A DNA stretch of 20,777 bases from a virus. The position numbers were made by a program, and so were the translations under genes. Below the pieces are notes generated by a model. The model worked only from the letters and a program-made list of their open reading frames with translations, was not told where the DNA came from and searched no databases. The stretch is taken from the IMG/VR virus record IMGVR_UViG_3300025009_000403, positions 1 through 20,777 of that record. The stretch is one strand, 5' to 3'. Shown piece by piece: positions 6,487 to 12,963 of this stretch; the stretch's first letter is position 1, and every line of letters begins with the position of its first letter.

Positions 6487-6513
6487 GTTTAGCTCCTTTT
6501 ATTATTATGGTCT

Positions 6514-7158
6514 TTATCCAAACAATCGTAATTGACTGGGTATTCTTCCTGATCCTTTTTGTATATTGCATCTTGGGCAGGTTACGGCAACGTTTCGATA
6601 ACTATGTTCGCCACCTTTAGAAAGCGGGATGAGATGGTCTAAATGCCAAGCATCAGATTTCAACTTTTTTCCGCATAAATGGCAACATCCACCATCGCGC
6701 TCAAAAACAATTTTATAATCTACATGTTCAACAGCCACTTTTCTTTTTCGTGCCTGATATTCTATGCAGTACGCTTTTACTTTTTCAGGATTCCTTTGTC
6801 GCCATTTGACGCCGTTAATATATTGCTTTTCACGATTGTTTTTACGCCACTTAGCTGTTTTTATTTTTATTGATTCCCTGTGTGCTTTTGCCCATTTCTC
6901 GTGAGATTGTTTGTATTTTTCCGGATTAGCAGTTGCCCATTTCCTCCAAGAATTCTTGGCTTTTTCAGGATTTTCATTTCTCCATTTAAGGCGTTTTGCC
7001 TTGACGAATTCGGGATTTGCGTGTCTCCATTTAGCACTAAATATGTGTTCGCAATCTTTGCAATAAAAACCAAGACCATCTTTCATAGATCGGTTTTTAT
7101 TAAACGCGTTTATAGGTTTGGTTACATGACATTTTGGACAATGTTTTTCGGCAACCAT
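6514..7158 (-). CDS. HNH endonuclease with zinc finger and NPEK repeats (HNH-1)
   Basis: Encodes 214 aa. An N-terminal zinc finger (C7, C10, C33, C36) is followed by about seven 13-residue units of the type KWRxxNPEKxKA (residues 42-140), then a C-terminal HNH domain with C159, C162, the H172-L-D-H175 active-site motif, N-rich loop and C194, C197. It should be a site-specific nuclease; the basic repeats probably grip DNA. It lies between yqaJ and recT, typical of a free-standing homing gene. The start at 7158 has no AAAGGAG, unlike most genes around it, and lies 23 bases after structured element E1. The open frame upstream of 7158 is the RNA element, not coding. It is closely related to HNH-2 in the HNH domain. 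Confidence 0.88.
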   Translation of the reverse strand: MVAEKHCPKCHVTKPINAFNKNRSMKDGLGFYCKDCEHIFSAKWRHANPEFVKAKRLKWRNENPEKAKNSWRKWATANPEKYKQSHEKWAKAHRESIKIKTAKWRKNNREKQYINGVKWRQRNPEKVKAYCIEYQARKRKVAVEHVDYKIVFERDGGCCHLCGKKLKSDAWHLDHLIPLSKGGEHSYRNVAVTCPRCNIQKGSGRIPSQLRLFG

Positions 7159-7181
7159 ACTATTAAGACTCAATAACAAAA

Positions 7182-7275
7182 GAGGCCCTAGACCGTGGAC
7201 AAGCCTCAGCCGATGAGGTAGGACGGTTTCGGGCCTCGATTTTGTCTGGCAATTAATTCGGCTTTCAGCTTGTCC
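7182..7275 (-). ncRNA. Pseudoknotted leader RNA element E1 upstream of HNH-1
   Basis: On the minus strand, in order: GGACAAGC (7275-7268); a 30-base loop ending CAAAATC; GAGGCCC (7237-7231) and ACCGT (7227-7223); hairpin CCTCA/TGAGG; GCTTGTCC pairing site (7204-7197); ACGGT (7196-7192); GGGCCTC (7188-7182); then TTTTGTTATT. The first strand pairs with a site enclosed by the second stem, so this is an H-type pseudoknot. The outer stem plus U-rich tail looks like an intrinsic terminator or attenuator. The same order and spacing recur at E2, E3 and E4 with unrelated stem sequences. Confidence 0.7.
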
Positions 7276-7283
7276 ATACCTGT

Positions 7284-7311
7284 AAGTTATCATAATGATT
7301 TCATTTGTCAA
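7284..7311 (-). promoter_or_regulatory. Promoter in front of element E1
   Basis: The -35 TTGACA (7311-7306) lies inside the last codons of yqaJ. A 16-base spacer leads to a weak -10 TAACTT (7289-7284). The expected start point falls 1-3 bases before the first pairing strand of E1. Confidence 0.55.
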
Positions 7312-8239
7312 GAGTGTTTTCGGAATTATTTGATGATTTTTCTTGTTCGAGTAACATTTTCTTCAAAGGTTCCGGCAAACCTTTGGGCAATACCCGCAAG
7401 GTGCGTACCGTAGTCGCCTTGACTTCGTAACCTTTGCGGTTTGATTCGAGATAGGTTAAGGCCCCTGATTCGCCCATATCTGCACATTCCGCATCGCCGA
7501 GATAGGACAAGACTTGGGCCTTGAGCGTATCGGCGTATTTTTCTGCATCGCCGGCTAGGGCTTTAGCAGCCTGCCAGTTATCAAAGGTGGTAAATTGTTC
7601 AGGACCAAAGACCACAATTTTATTGGGCGTGCGTATTACCCGCCGGATAAGGTTCAGCGAGGGAATTGAACCTGTCGGCGGTATATCGGGGATAACGTGC
7701 TTCATCCAGAAGTCCTGCGCCGCTTCCAGTAATACGGCGATAAGCTGCTCGTTGCGAGGCACTTGGTACATGCCAAATCCTCTACCACCCAAGAAGGTTG
7801 ATACCCAGCATAGCTCTTGTTCCAAGGCTTTCATGTGTATCTGAGCTTGGCAGATAACCCGGTCCGGCACTTGATCTGTCCCCGTATCGCCCCAGTCCTC
7901 AGTCAAAGGTCCGTATAAACCGGCAGTCTTAGCCTCGACAGGTTGGCCGCTTTCGACCACAATAGCATCAATGGAAGTCCTTATCATCGTACCTTCTATA
8001 GCTCGCCGCTGATTGCGTTTGATTTTGCCAAGCTGTTCCTGGGTATAATTCAGCAAGGCTTCCTCGAATACCGTCCCAGCTTTGGCAGGTTCGCCAATAT
8101 CTTCCTTGACCACCTTGCCGGTCTTTTCTAAAAAGACATCGAAACTGGTTTTGAATTTATCCATGCCAACTAAAGCAGCTACGTCTGAGCTACCAATATA
8201 ATTCTTACGTCTTTCTTTCTCGAAAATTGTGATGGGCAT
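7301..8239 (-). CDS. yqaJ: YqaJ-type viral recombinase exonuclease
   Basis: A PD-(D/E)XK nuclease of the lambda-exonuclease-like fold that digests one DNA strand to feed RecT. Visible motifs: RKNYIGSSDVAALVG (residues 11-25), the conserved GTVFEEALL (E59/E60), SIDAIV (D91), the VEAKTA motif (E102, K104) and the CQAQIHM helix (Q131, Q133). Length of 312 aa is normal. The start at 8239 has AAAGGT seven bases upstream and follows the previous stop by three bases. Its last codons carry the -35 box of the HNH-1 promoter, suggesting that the HNH unit was inserted or has adapted right at its 3' end. Confidence 0.93.
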   Translation of the reverse strand: MPITIFEKERRKNYIGSSDVAALVGMDKFKTSFDVFLEKTGKVVKEDIGEPAKAGTVFEEALLNYTQEQLGKIKRNQRRAIEGTMIRTSIDAIVVESGQPVEAKTAGLYGPLTEDWGDTGTDQVPDRVICQAQIHMKALEQELCWVSTFLGGRGFGMYQVPRNEQLIAVLLEAAQDFWMKHVIPDIPPTGSIPSLNLIRRVIRTPNKIVVFGPEQFTTFDNWQAAKALAGDAEKYADTLKAQVLSYLGDAECADMGESGALTYLESNRKGYEVKATTVRTLRVLPKGLPEPLKKMLLEQEKSSNNSENTLDK

Positions 8240-8242
8240 GGC

Positions 8243-8446
8243 TTACCTTTCAATACTTATTCCCATGAACAGCAGAAAAATAAAAGTAAAGACGATATTA
8301 AATAATCCCATAGAACTAATATAAAACTCTTCTATATTCTCCAAGGTTCCCTCAGTAATCAAGACCACACCAATTATCACAGCGTGGGTGAAACCAAAAG
8401 CTAATAATCCTTTTCCAATGCCTGCAAGTATTCTATTTATGGGCAT
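8243..8446 (-). CDS. Small two-helix membrane protein
   Basis: Encodes 67 aa with two hydrophobic segments (ILAGIGKGLLAFGFTHAVII, about residues 5-29, and LFNIVFTFIFLLFMGI near the C-terminus), separated by an acidic loop. The start at 8446 has AAAGGAG six bases upstream and lies one base after the previous stop; the longer frame to 8482 lies inside the neighbour. Function unknown; small membrane proteins in early operons sometimes affect host entry exclusion, but nothing here proves that. Confidence 0.65.
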   Translation of the reverse strand: MPINRILAGIGKGLLAFGFTHAVIIGVVLITEGTLENIEEFYISSMGLFNIVFTFIFLLFMGISIER

Positions 8447-8447
8447 A

Positions 8448-8732
8448 TCAATCTCCTTTCCTCTCCGCCAACAATGAGCCAATATGTTTATACAAAGACT
8501 CTACCGATAATCGTAATGATTTGTAGCTAACGGAATATGACTTAAGAGATTTTCTGACATATCTCAAGGCTAATTTGGCTTCCGCTTTTGTATGCCAACG
8601 ATATGTTCCTATCGGCCAAGCTGGACTTGGTGTGTCAAAAGCAAGCACGTAAGGTTTTTTGTTCTTACCCTCCTCTCCACCGGATATTTTCCATATACCC
8701 AGGCTAATAATTACAAATTCATCATCAGGCAT
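8448..8732 (-). CDS. Hypothetical protein, 94 aa
   Basis: Acidic start (MPDDEFVIISLGIWKI), a strand-rich first half (PYVLAFDTPSPAWPIGTYRW) and a helical second half with TKAEAKLALRYVRKSL. The layout resembles small phage proteins of mixed alpha/beta type, but no family is recognised. The start at 8732 has AAAGGAG seven bases upstream. The 3' end carries the AAAGGAG of the next gene. Confidence 0.7.
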   Translation of the reverse strand: MPDDEFVIISLGIWKISGGEEGKNKKPYVLAFDTPSPAWPIGTYRWHTKAEAKLALRYVRKSLKSYSVSYKSLRLSVESLYKHIGSLLAERKGD

Positions 8733-8735
8733 TTT

Positions 8736-8902
8736 TAATCTCCTTTCCTAATAGCGAAGCCCTGTGGGTTATGCTCACTTTCTTCGCAGGATCGCTTTGT
8801 AAGGATTGCCGCTTGCAAATCAGTTTTCCTATCGCCTGCTCACGGGTGCATTTGACATAACGCTGACTACCGCTTCCAGTCCCTTTCGGGTTCCACAGGG
8901 CT
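8736..8902 (-). other. Degenerate coding-like stretch bounded by a 10-bp inverted repeat
   Basis: No intact gene is seen in these 167 bases. AGCCCTGTGG (8757-8766) and its perfect complement CCACAGGGCT (8894-8903) lie 127 bases apart, and GTTATG/CATAAC (minus strand) can pair just inside, so a branched RNA could form. One minus-strand frame is protein-like (DLQAAILTKRSCEESEH, then NPQGFAIRKGD) and ends two bases before the next ATG, but it meets TGA and TAG further upstream. It may be a decayed gene, or a shorter peptide starting at a TTG. Confidence 0.4.
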
Positions 8903-9118
8903 TTACTCGTCGCTCATTAATTCAAAACCGTTTGCCAATTTGTCATCTAATGACTGTTTTACCTCTTTATGCTTTTTGCATTTGTGCAGCCGAGGATAAG
9001 ACTTTATACTTGCTCCGGTATTTGGGTTTTTCAATTTTATTCCTCTATTGGTCGGAAATACTAAGGCGAATTGTTCCTCATTGATAAATTCGCCACACTT
9101 TGGACAATAATGCTGCAT
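8903..9118 (-). CDS. Small zinc-ribbon-like hypothetical protein
   Basis: Encodes 71 aa starting MQHYCPKCGEFINEEQ; C5 and C8 form a CPKCG knuckle, and a second C with H residues follows (LHKCKKHKE), so a zinc ribbon is possible. The tail is acidic. The ribosome binding site is weak (GGATGAAAG). It lies just downstream of HNH-2. No function is recognised. Confidence 0.6.
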   Translation of the reverse strand: MQHYCPKCGEFINEEQFALVFPTNRGIKLKNPNTGASIKSYPRLHKCKKHKEVKQSLDDKLANGFELMSDE

Positions 9119-9188
9119 TAATTTGTTCTTTCATCCATGTAATTTTTGACATCTCGCCAATACTTTTCCGTAGATTGCTTTTTTTTAG

Positions 9189-9851
9189 CTATCCAAATAA
9201 GCGAAGTTGACTTGGCAATCTTCCTGGTCCTTTTTGCATATTACATCGTGGACAAGCTACCGCCACATTCCGATAAGAATGTTCGCCGCCCTTTGATAAT
9301 GGGACAATGTGGTCCAGATGCCAGCCATTTATTTTTACTTTCTTCCCACAAAGATGACACCGGCCTTCGTCTCGTCTGAAAAGTATAGTTCTCTCTACCT
9401 TTTCACAGGTTGCCCGTCGTCGCTGTGCGCGGCGCAAAGCAACAGCGGACCGTACTTTATCCGGATTAGCTTTTCGCCAAGCCCGCCAAAGGGCTTTTAT
9501 TCGTTCTGGATGAGCTTTCCGCCAAGCGAGGTTATTGGCTTTCACTTGTTCTGAATTATCTTTTTTCCATTTGGCATAATTTGCTTTCACTTTTTCTGGA
9601 TGAGCTTTTTTCCATTTATTACATGCAACGCTTCGCTTTTCTGGGTGGGCTTTTCGATATTTAGCATCACTTATTCTAGCCTTTTCTGGATTAGCTTTCC
9701 GCCACTTCTTTAGATATTCCGGATGAACTTTTCGCCAGGCAATCGCTGCTGCTTTAACCTTATCCGAATTAGCTTCTCGCCATTTTTTACTCGCAGCCCT
9801 TGACTTGTCAGGATTGTCCGCTACCCATTTTCGTAAGCGCTCAATTGACAT
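9189..9851 (-). CDS. HNH endonuclease with about ten NPEK repeats (HNH-2)
   Basis: Encodes 220 aa. Nearly the whole N-terminal 155 residues consist of 10-13-residue basic units (WRKAHPEKVKA type), then an HNH domain with C165, C168, the H178-L-D-H181 motif and C200, C203, ending QLRLFG exactly as HNH-1 does. It lacks the N-terminal zinc finger of HNH-1 and has more repeats, so the repeat number evidently changes. It is likely a mobile, free-standing site-specific nuclease. The start at 9851 lies 17 bases beyond element E2 and has no strong ribosome binding site, only GAG. The open frame upstream to 9956 is the RNA element. Confidence 0.88.
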   Translation of the reverse strand: MSIERLRKWVADNPDKSRAASKKWREANSDKVKAAAIAWRKVHPEYLKKWRKANPEKARISDAKYRKAHPEKRSVACNKWKKAHPEKVKANYAKWKKDNSEQVKANNLAWRKAHPERIKALWRAWRKANPDKVRSAVALRRAQRRRATCEKVERTILFRRDEGRCHLCGKKVKINGWHLDHIVPLSKGGEHSYRNVAVACPRCNMQKGPGRLPSQLRLFG

Positions 9852-9868
9852 ATCATAACTCAAAAACA

Positions 9869-9972
9869 CTAAGCCCCACGGTTGTGAAAACAATACAGAC
9901 CAGAAGGCGTGTATTACCTTGGGGCTTAGGAAATTTCTTGAGATTGCACGGTCCATACTATTTTCACAACCG
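9869..9972 (-). ncRNA. Pseudoknotted leader RNA element E2 upstream of HNH-2
   Basis: On the minus strand: CGGTTGTGAAAA (9972-9961); 31-base A-rich loop; CTAAGCCCCA (9929-9920); hairpin AATACA/TGTATT; TTTTCACAACCG (9890-9879); immediately TGGGGCTTAG (9878-9869); then TGTTTTTGAG. Both stems are perfect (12 and 10 bp) and interlock as an H-type pseudoknot with no base between the last two strands. A U-run follows, so the 10-bp stem is terminator-like. This is the clearest copy of the family. Confidence 0.8.
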
Positions 9973-9973
9973 T

Positions 9974-10002
9974 AATATAAAAGACTTATTACTCTGTGTC
10001 AA
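9974..10002 (-). promoter_or_regulatory. Promoter in front of element E2
   Basis: TTGACA (10002-9997), a 17-base spacer, then TATATT (9979-9974): a good sigma70 match. The -35 box is inside the last codons of the transglycosylase-like gene, as with E1 and yqaJ. The expected start point falls within the first pairing strand, leaving about 7 bp of that stem. Confidence 0.75.
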
Positions 10003-10504
10003 GAGAATTTAATATTTTTTCTATGTCTTTCCAATAATTCAAAGTACAAGAGTTATAAGGTCCTTTTGGGCCTCCTGCCCAAGCTCGGCTCCAGATTTCG
10101 GGATTGCCTTGCGGATAGTAATGATTCTGGTAAATCTCAAACATTTGGCGGGCCTTAGACGGGCTAAAAGCATCATCATGACTATAGATTTGACGGCCTA
10201 ATATCCGGTTCACATCTGCCACCATAATCGGCCTTATCTGGGCTATCCCCCAAGCCTGCTCCGATTCGTTCACGGCATCGGGCCGGTTGCTTGATTCCTG
10301 CTGACAAATGGCTTGCCATGTTAGTTCAAAATCTAAGACTGGCGGTTCGGCGGTGGCTGTGGGGATAACAGCCGAGGGAGCTTTCCCGCCAGTCTTTATT
10401 TTCGCCGGACTGCTGCGGATTACACGCGGTTCCGACAACAGCCCGGCCACAATGATAAGAGTGCAACCGATAACAATGTAGATGATGATTGCTGTTTTGT
10501 TCAC
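9989..10504 (-). CDS. Membrane-anchored lytic-transglycosylase-like protein
   Basis: Encodes 171 aa from a GTG at 10504 (GTGA overlap with the previous stop); an ATG at 10519 is the alternative. A hydrophobic segment at residues 5-24 (AIIIYIVIGCTLIIVAGLL) is a signal anchor, followed by a Pro/Ala/Lys linker. The domain from about residue 62 has WQAICQQESSNRPDA, where E70 is the expected catalytic glutamate, then AWGIAQIRP and later a YN/WK segment. These fit the SLT/lysozyme-like fold that cleaves peptidoglycan glycan chains. The second half is divergent. Placement in an early operon is unusual; it may help entry or act on the host wall. Confidence 0.65.
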   Translation of the reverse strand: MNKTAIIIYIVIGCTLIIVAGLLSEPRVIRSSPAKIKTGGKAPSAVIPTATAEPPVLDFELTWQAICQQESSNRPDAVNESEQAWGIAQIRPIMVADVNRILGRQIYSHDDAFSPSKARQMFEIYQNHYYPQGNPEIWSRAWAGGPKGPYNSCTLNYWKDIEKILNSLDTE

Positions 10505-10686
10505 GGCCAATCTACCCATCGCTGGATCATGACTTCGACTAAACTTTGACGGGATTGACTATTGTATTCGACCACATCTATCCTCTGCACTTGGCCTATC
10601 TCATCCAGACTGCCGCGCGGCACAGCCTCGTCAAAGAGGTTCAGAATTACATCATCTTCCGGTACTGATAAGTTTAATCTGTTCAT
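10501..10686 (-). CDS. Small acidic hypothetical protein
   Basis: Encodes 61 aa, starting MNRLNLSVPEDDVILNLFDE, acidic in the first half and ending in RWVDWP. The ATG at 10686 has AAAGGTG a few bases upstream; an ATG at 10701 would overlap the alpha-CTD-like gene and has no site. No domain is recognised. Confidence 0.6.
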   Translation of the reverse strand: MNRLNLSVPEDDVILNLFDEAVPRGSLDEIGQVQRIDVVEYNSQSRQSLVEVMIQRWVDWP

Positions 10687-10690
10687 GTTT

Positions 10691-11065
10691 TCACCTTTCA
10701 TTTCGCAGCACCAACCCTAAACGAGCTACGCTGGCTTCGATTATGCCTAACCGAGCCGGTCCGATGTCGCGGATACTTAGCACCTCTTGGCGAGTCAAAT
10801 TGACAAGCTGACACACTCTGTTTATATTGGCCCTTTGTAATTTATAACGTATTACCGGCTGATTAATGATGGGCGAATCATTAAATTTTTCCCATAGTCC
10901 GCGAGAAAGTTTCGTCTGTTCTTCGAGAATAGCAGCTACCAAGTAGAGAGCGAATTCTTGTTTGTTCTTTATCAGGTTATTCGGTGTTAGACATTCTTCG
11001 TTGGAATATCCCCAGCTGTTCTCAATCATATATCGCCCAAGTTGTGCGAAATTAGAGTGGCTCAT
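10691..11065 (-). CDS. Protein with an RNA polymerase alpha-CTD-like domain
   Basis: Encodes 124 aa. Residues about 72-120 (KLQRANINRVCQLVNLTRQE, then VLSIRDIGPARLGIIEASVA and RLGLVL) follow the helix-hairpin-helix pattern of the C-terminal domain of bacterial RNA polymerase alpha subunit: RANIN, then LxxLxxxEL, the I-R-x-I/F-G turn and the LxELGL-like end. In the cell this domain binds promoter UP elements and activators. The first 70 residues are unrelated and helical. It lies directly downstream of an HTH gene, so a role in transcription control is plausible, though HhH folds also bind DNA nonspecifically. The start at 11065 has AAAGGA seven bases upstream. Confidence 0.7.
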   Translation of the reverse strand: MSHSNFAQLGRYMIENSWGYSNEECLTPNNLIKNKQEFALYLVAAILEEQTKLSRGLWEKFNDSPIINQPVIRYKLQRANINRVCQLVNLTRQEVLSIRDIGPARLGIIEASVARLGLVLRNER

Positions 11066-11076
11066 ATTGTTTTCCT

Positions 11077-11277
11077 TTACTCGCTGGGAAATAGATCGTC
11101 TATCGAACAGCCGAACAGATGAGCCAGCCTACGGGCGGCCTCCAGATTCGGCAACGTTTCACCATTTACCCAGCGGCTCATGGTATCTTCGGTTACGTCT
11201 AGTTTTTCAGCCAGCCACTTTTGCTTCAGGCCCCGACTGTCGATCATTTTTTTGAGATTGGTAGGTTGGTCCGACAT
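11077..11277 (-). CDS. Cro/CI-type HTH regulator
   Basis: Encodes 66 aa, a lone HTH_3 domain: LKQKWLAEKLDVTEDTMSRW (residues 17-36) is the helix-turn-helix, then NGETLPNLEAARRLAHLF. It matches Cro-like or XRE repressors that bind inverted operator repeats as dimers. The start at 11277 has AAGGAG eight bases upstream. Right before it lies a promoter framed by a large inverted repeat (11290-11341), the likely operator, so it probably controls its own transcript and that of the genes to its left. Confidence 0.9.
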   Translation of the reverse strand: MSDQPTNLKKMIDSRGLKQKWLAEKLDVTEDTMSRWVNGETLPNLEAARRLAHLFGCSIDDLFPSE

Positions 11278-11289
11278 TATTTGTGCTCC

Positions 11290-11341
11290 TTTTTACCCTT
11301 AGACATCATAACTTCTGTTACTAAGCTGTCAAGGGTAAAAA
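11290..11341 (-). promoter_or_regulatory. Promoter with inverted-repeat operator of the HTH gene
   Basis: On the minus strand TTGACA (11332-11327), a 16-base spacer and TATGAT (11310-11305) form a near-consensus promoter. TTTTTACCCTTAGACA (11290-11305, plus strand) and TTTTTACCCTTGACA (11341-11327, minus strand) are the same motif in opposite orientation; one covers the -35 box and the other begins at the end of the -10 box. A dimer of the adjacent HTH protein bound here would block the promoter. Confidence 0.8.
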
Positions 11342-11361
11342 CAAGATAAATGCAAATTATT

Positions 11362-11679
11362 TTAACTAACATTAACCTCGAACCCCTGTTCCTCGTTGGC
11401 TTGCTCTAACTGCCGGACGGCCTGTATCTTAGCTTCCGCTTTTTCTGCCGCCGCCCGCGCGTCCTGGTCTAGATGCTGGAACACCATTACCTCTTTGCAG
11501 AGATTCCATGCTTCTTGAAAAATCTCCGCCGGGCGTAAATCCAAAACACCGTCAATTAACTCGTTATTTGCCCATCGCCAATAACCATCCATTAGTCGGG
11601 ATAGACGTATTTCGCTTGGCAAGGCAATCACCTCTGAGATACTCAAACCGTGAATGTTTCGATATTCCTCAAAAGTCAT
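11362..11679 (-). CDS. Hypothetical protein with C-terminal coiled coil
   Basis: Encodes 105 aa starting MTFEEYRNIHGLSISEVIAL. The first 60 residues appear globular and helical; residues about 70-95 (ARAAAEKAEAKIQAVRQLEQ) are a coiled coil. The ATG at 11679 has AAAGGAG six bases upstream, so the longer frame to 11718 is rejected. It is the last gene before the HTH promoter. Function unknown. Confidence 0.7.
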   Translation of the reverse strand: MTFEEYRNIHGLSISEVIALPSEIRLSRLMDGYWRWANNELIDGVLDLRPAEIFQEAWNLCKEVMVFQHLDQDARAAAEKAEAKIQAVRQLEQANEEQGFEVNVS

Positions 11680-11788
11680 TTTCAGCTCCTTTATTCCAGA
11701 ATCGTTTCCCCGTTCCATCTTCGGCCATCAGGTCCTTGCGAGCCAAACTTACGACCTTACCATCTTCAGTCAAATGCTTATTTCTCAT
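11669..11788 (-). CDS. 39-aa hypothetical peptide
   Basis: A short frame starting MRNKHLTEDGKVVSLARKDL. It overlaps the upstream stop as ATGA (11785-11788) and the downstream start by 11 bases, and its codons carry the AAAGGAG of the next gene. No ribosome binding site of its own is seen, so it would depend on translational coupling. No domain is recognised. Confidence 0.5.
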   Translation of the reverse strand: MRNKHLTEDGKVVSLARKDLMAEDGTGKRFWNKGAENDF

Positions 11789-12030
11789 AGGCTGCCCATG
11801 AAATCTTTTACATTTATCAAACAATCAATACTCCAAGCCGTATTTTCAAAGGGAATAAAAACCCACTGTTTCCATAAGCCATAATAGGATATTTCTCCCA
11901 ATAAATCCCCTGACCGATTATTGATTAAATCATAAACTGGTCGTGGACACTCCGGGCGGTTGTGTTTTTCTACGCGAAAATATCTATACCGTTTGCTTAT
12001 ACCCGCGAAAGTTGTCTTGTTTATCTTCAA
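11785..12030 (-). CDS. Hypothetical phage protein, 81 aa
   Basis: Starts at a TTG (12030) with AAGGAG eight bases upstream. The second half (GEISYYGLWKQWVFIPFENT, then CLINVKDFM) is a pattern seen in small phage proteins, with an aromatic WKQWVF strand and a terminal helix. Function unknown; the fold looks like a compact alpha/beta unit. Confidence 0.65.
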   Translation of the reverse strand: MKINKTTFAGISKRYRYFRVEKHNRPECPRPVYDLINNRSGDLLGEISYYGLWKQWVFIPFENTAWSIDCLINVKDFMGSL

Positions 12031-12063
12031 TTATTAGCTCCTTCAGGCCCGGTGATACAAGCC

Positions 12064-12465
12064 CTAATCTTCAGTCGGCAGCATAATCGTAATCACTGGC
12101 TCGGCATTGTCGCCTGGCCCGACAAGTAACTTGAAATCATAAACAGATTGGCGACCGGCCCCGGTGATTTTGACCTGGAAAATCACTGTTGATTCATCCA
12201 GTTTACGGCAGTATTTCCGGCTCATCCATAACATATCATGCAGAACACCGGCGAAATCGTTGCCGTGTCGCTTGTTAGCCACTGCCCGCTCCATAATGCC
12301 CCAAACAGCCGCCGTACACGCTATGGGATGTTTATAGTGCTGCTGGCACACTTCTAGCATTTTATCTTGCCCCAGGTCAACCAGGACTCCGTCTTCGATA
12401 GCCCATGCTCGGCTATAAGAGTAAATCGGCCCGCCAAATACTTTTACCGTTTCTGCTGTGTTCAT
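12064..12465 (-). CDS. DUF6573-family protein
   Basis: Encodes 133 aa. The stretch YSYSRAWAIEDGVLVDL near the N-terminus, the AVWGIMERAV helix, VLHDMLWMSRKYCRK and the final strand-rich segment match the small phage-associated DUF6573 family, whose function is unknown. The ATG at 12465 has AGGAG nine bases upstream; the frame to 12513 has none. Length and motifs appear intact. Confidence 0.75.
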   Translation of the reverse strand: MNTAETVKVFGGPIYSYSRAWAIEDGVLVDLGQDKMLEVCQQHYKHPIACTAAVWGIMERAVANKRHGNDFAGVLHDMLWMSRKYCRKLDESTVIFQVKITGAGRQSVYDFKLLVGPGDNAEPVITIMLPTED

Positions 12466-12509
12466 GTTTTGATCTCCTATCCTAAAAGTGATGTTCGATA
12501 CTGCCCGAA

Positions 12510-12761
12510 TCATACTTGGTTGAAGCTATGATAGTAATTACACTCTGACTGATCCCGGGCAGCAGCAGCCGCAACAGGCTGAAACGCCGGGTTATTTTTA
12601 TTGTTTTCACAGACTTCTCGGAACAGCCGCTCAGCAGCGTGAACGTGGTAAGGACACACAGCCAATCCGCCGGCTATCATGCCTGCGGGTAGTCGGCACC
12701 GTTTGCCAGTCTTCGTATCCATTGTGCATCGCTGGCCGATGCTTCTGTAATTGAGTTTCAT
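12510..12761 (-). CDS. Small cysteine/histidine protein, first gene of the leftward operon
   Basis: Encodes 83 aa from the ATG at 12761 with GAGG upstream. RCTMDTKTGKRC (C12, C22) and VCPYHVHAAE (C35, H38) could make a zinc-binding site; the second half is helical and polar. The strong promoter at 12789-12817 lies just upstream, so this is the first gene expressed leftward. The longer frame to 12875 would run back through the promoter and is rejected. Confidence 0.7.
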   Translation of the reverse strand: MKLNYRSIGQRCTMDTKTGKRCRLPAGMIAGGLAVCPYHVHAAERLFREVCENNKNNPAFQPVAAAAARDQSECNYYHSFNQV

Positions 12762-12788
12762 GATTTGTACCTCGCTTTCTGATCTTGA

Positions 12789-12817
12789 ATCATAATATAT
12801 GTTATCGTCAATGTCAA
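12789..12817 (-). promoter_or_regulatory. Main leftward early promoter
   Basis: TTGACA (12817-12812), a 17-base spacer and TATGAT (12794-12789) give a near-perfect sigma70 promoter. The transcript would begin near 12782, about 20 bases before the ATG of the first early gene. The region around it is AT-rich. No clear operator repeat was found here, unlike the promoter at 11290-11341. Confidence 0.85.
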
Positions 12818-12928
12818 TTATAAATCTTGAGACAAAATGATATATATTTGATAGAGATTGACTAAGCATCGCCAAACAATAGACTTATGGCTAAAAAGAA
12901 TCTTCAGAATTGTTGAAGGATAAATTTC

Positions 12929-12957
12929 TTGACTTCGTTCAGGATTCCCCTTATCAT
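12929..12957 (+). promoter_or_regulatory. Promoter in front of element E3
   Basis: TTGACT (12929-12934), a 17-base spacer and TATCAT (12952-12957). The expected start point coincides with the first pairing strand of E3 (12964). Confidence 0.75.
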
Positions 12958-12963
12958 ATTGAT

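Noticed and set aside
6514-7275. HNH-1 with its upstream RNA as an IscB/HEARO (OMEGA) system
   Set aside because: The protein is only 214 aa with a zinc finger, basic repeats and a terminal HNH domain; no RuvC segments or arginine-rich bridge helix are present, and the RNA is much shorter.
7182-9972. Elements E1 and E2 as HDV-like self-cleaving ribozymes on the opposite strand
   Set aside because: Read on the other strand, the order P1-P2-P3-P1'-P2' resembles HDV, but stem lengths vary (10-12 bp in E2 instead of 7), no conserved catalytic joining segment was seen, and promoters and U-runs all point to the HNH strand.
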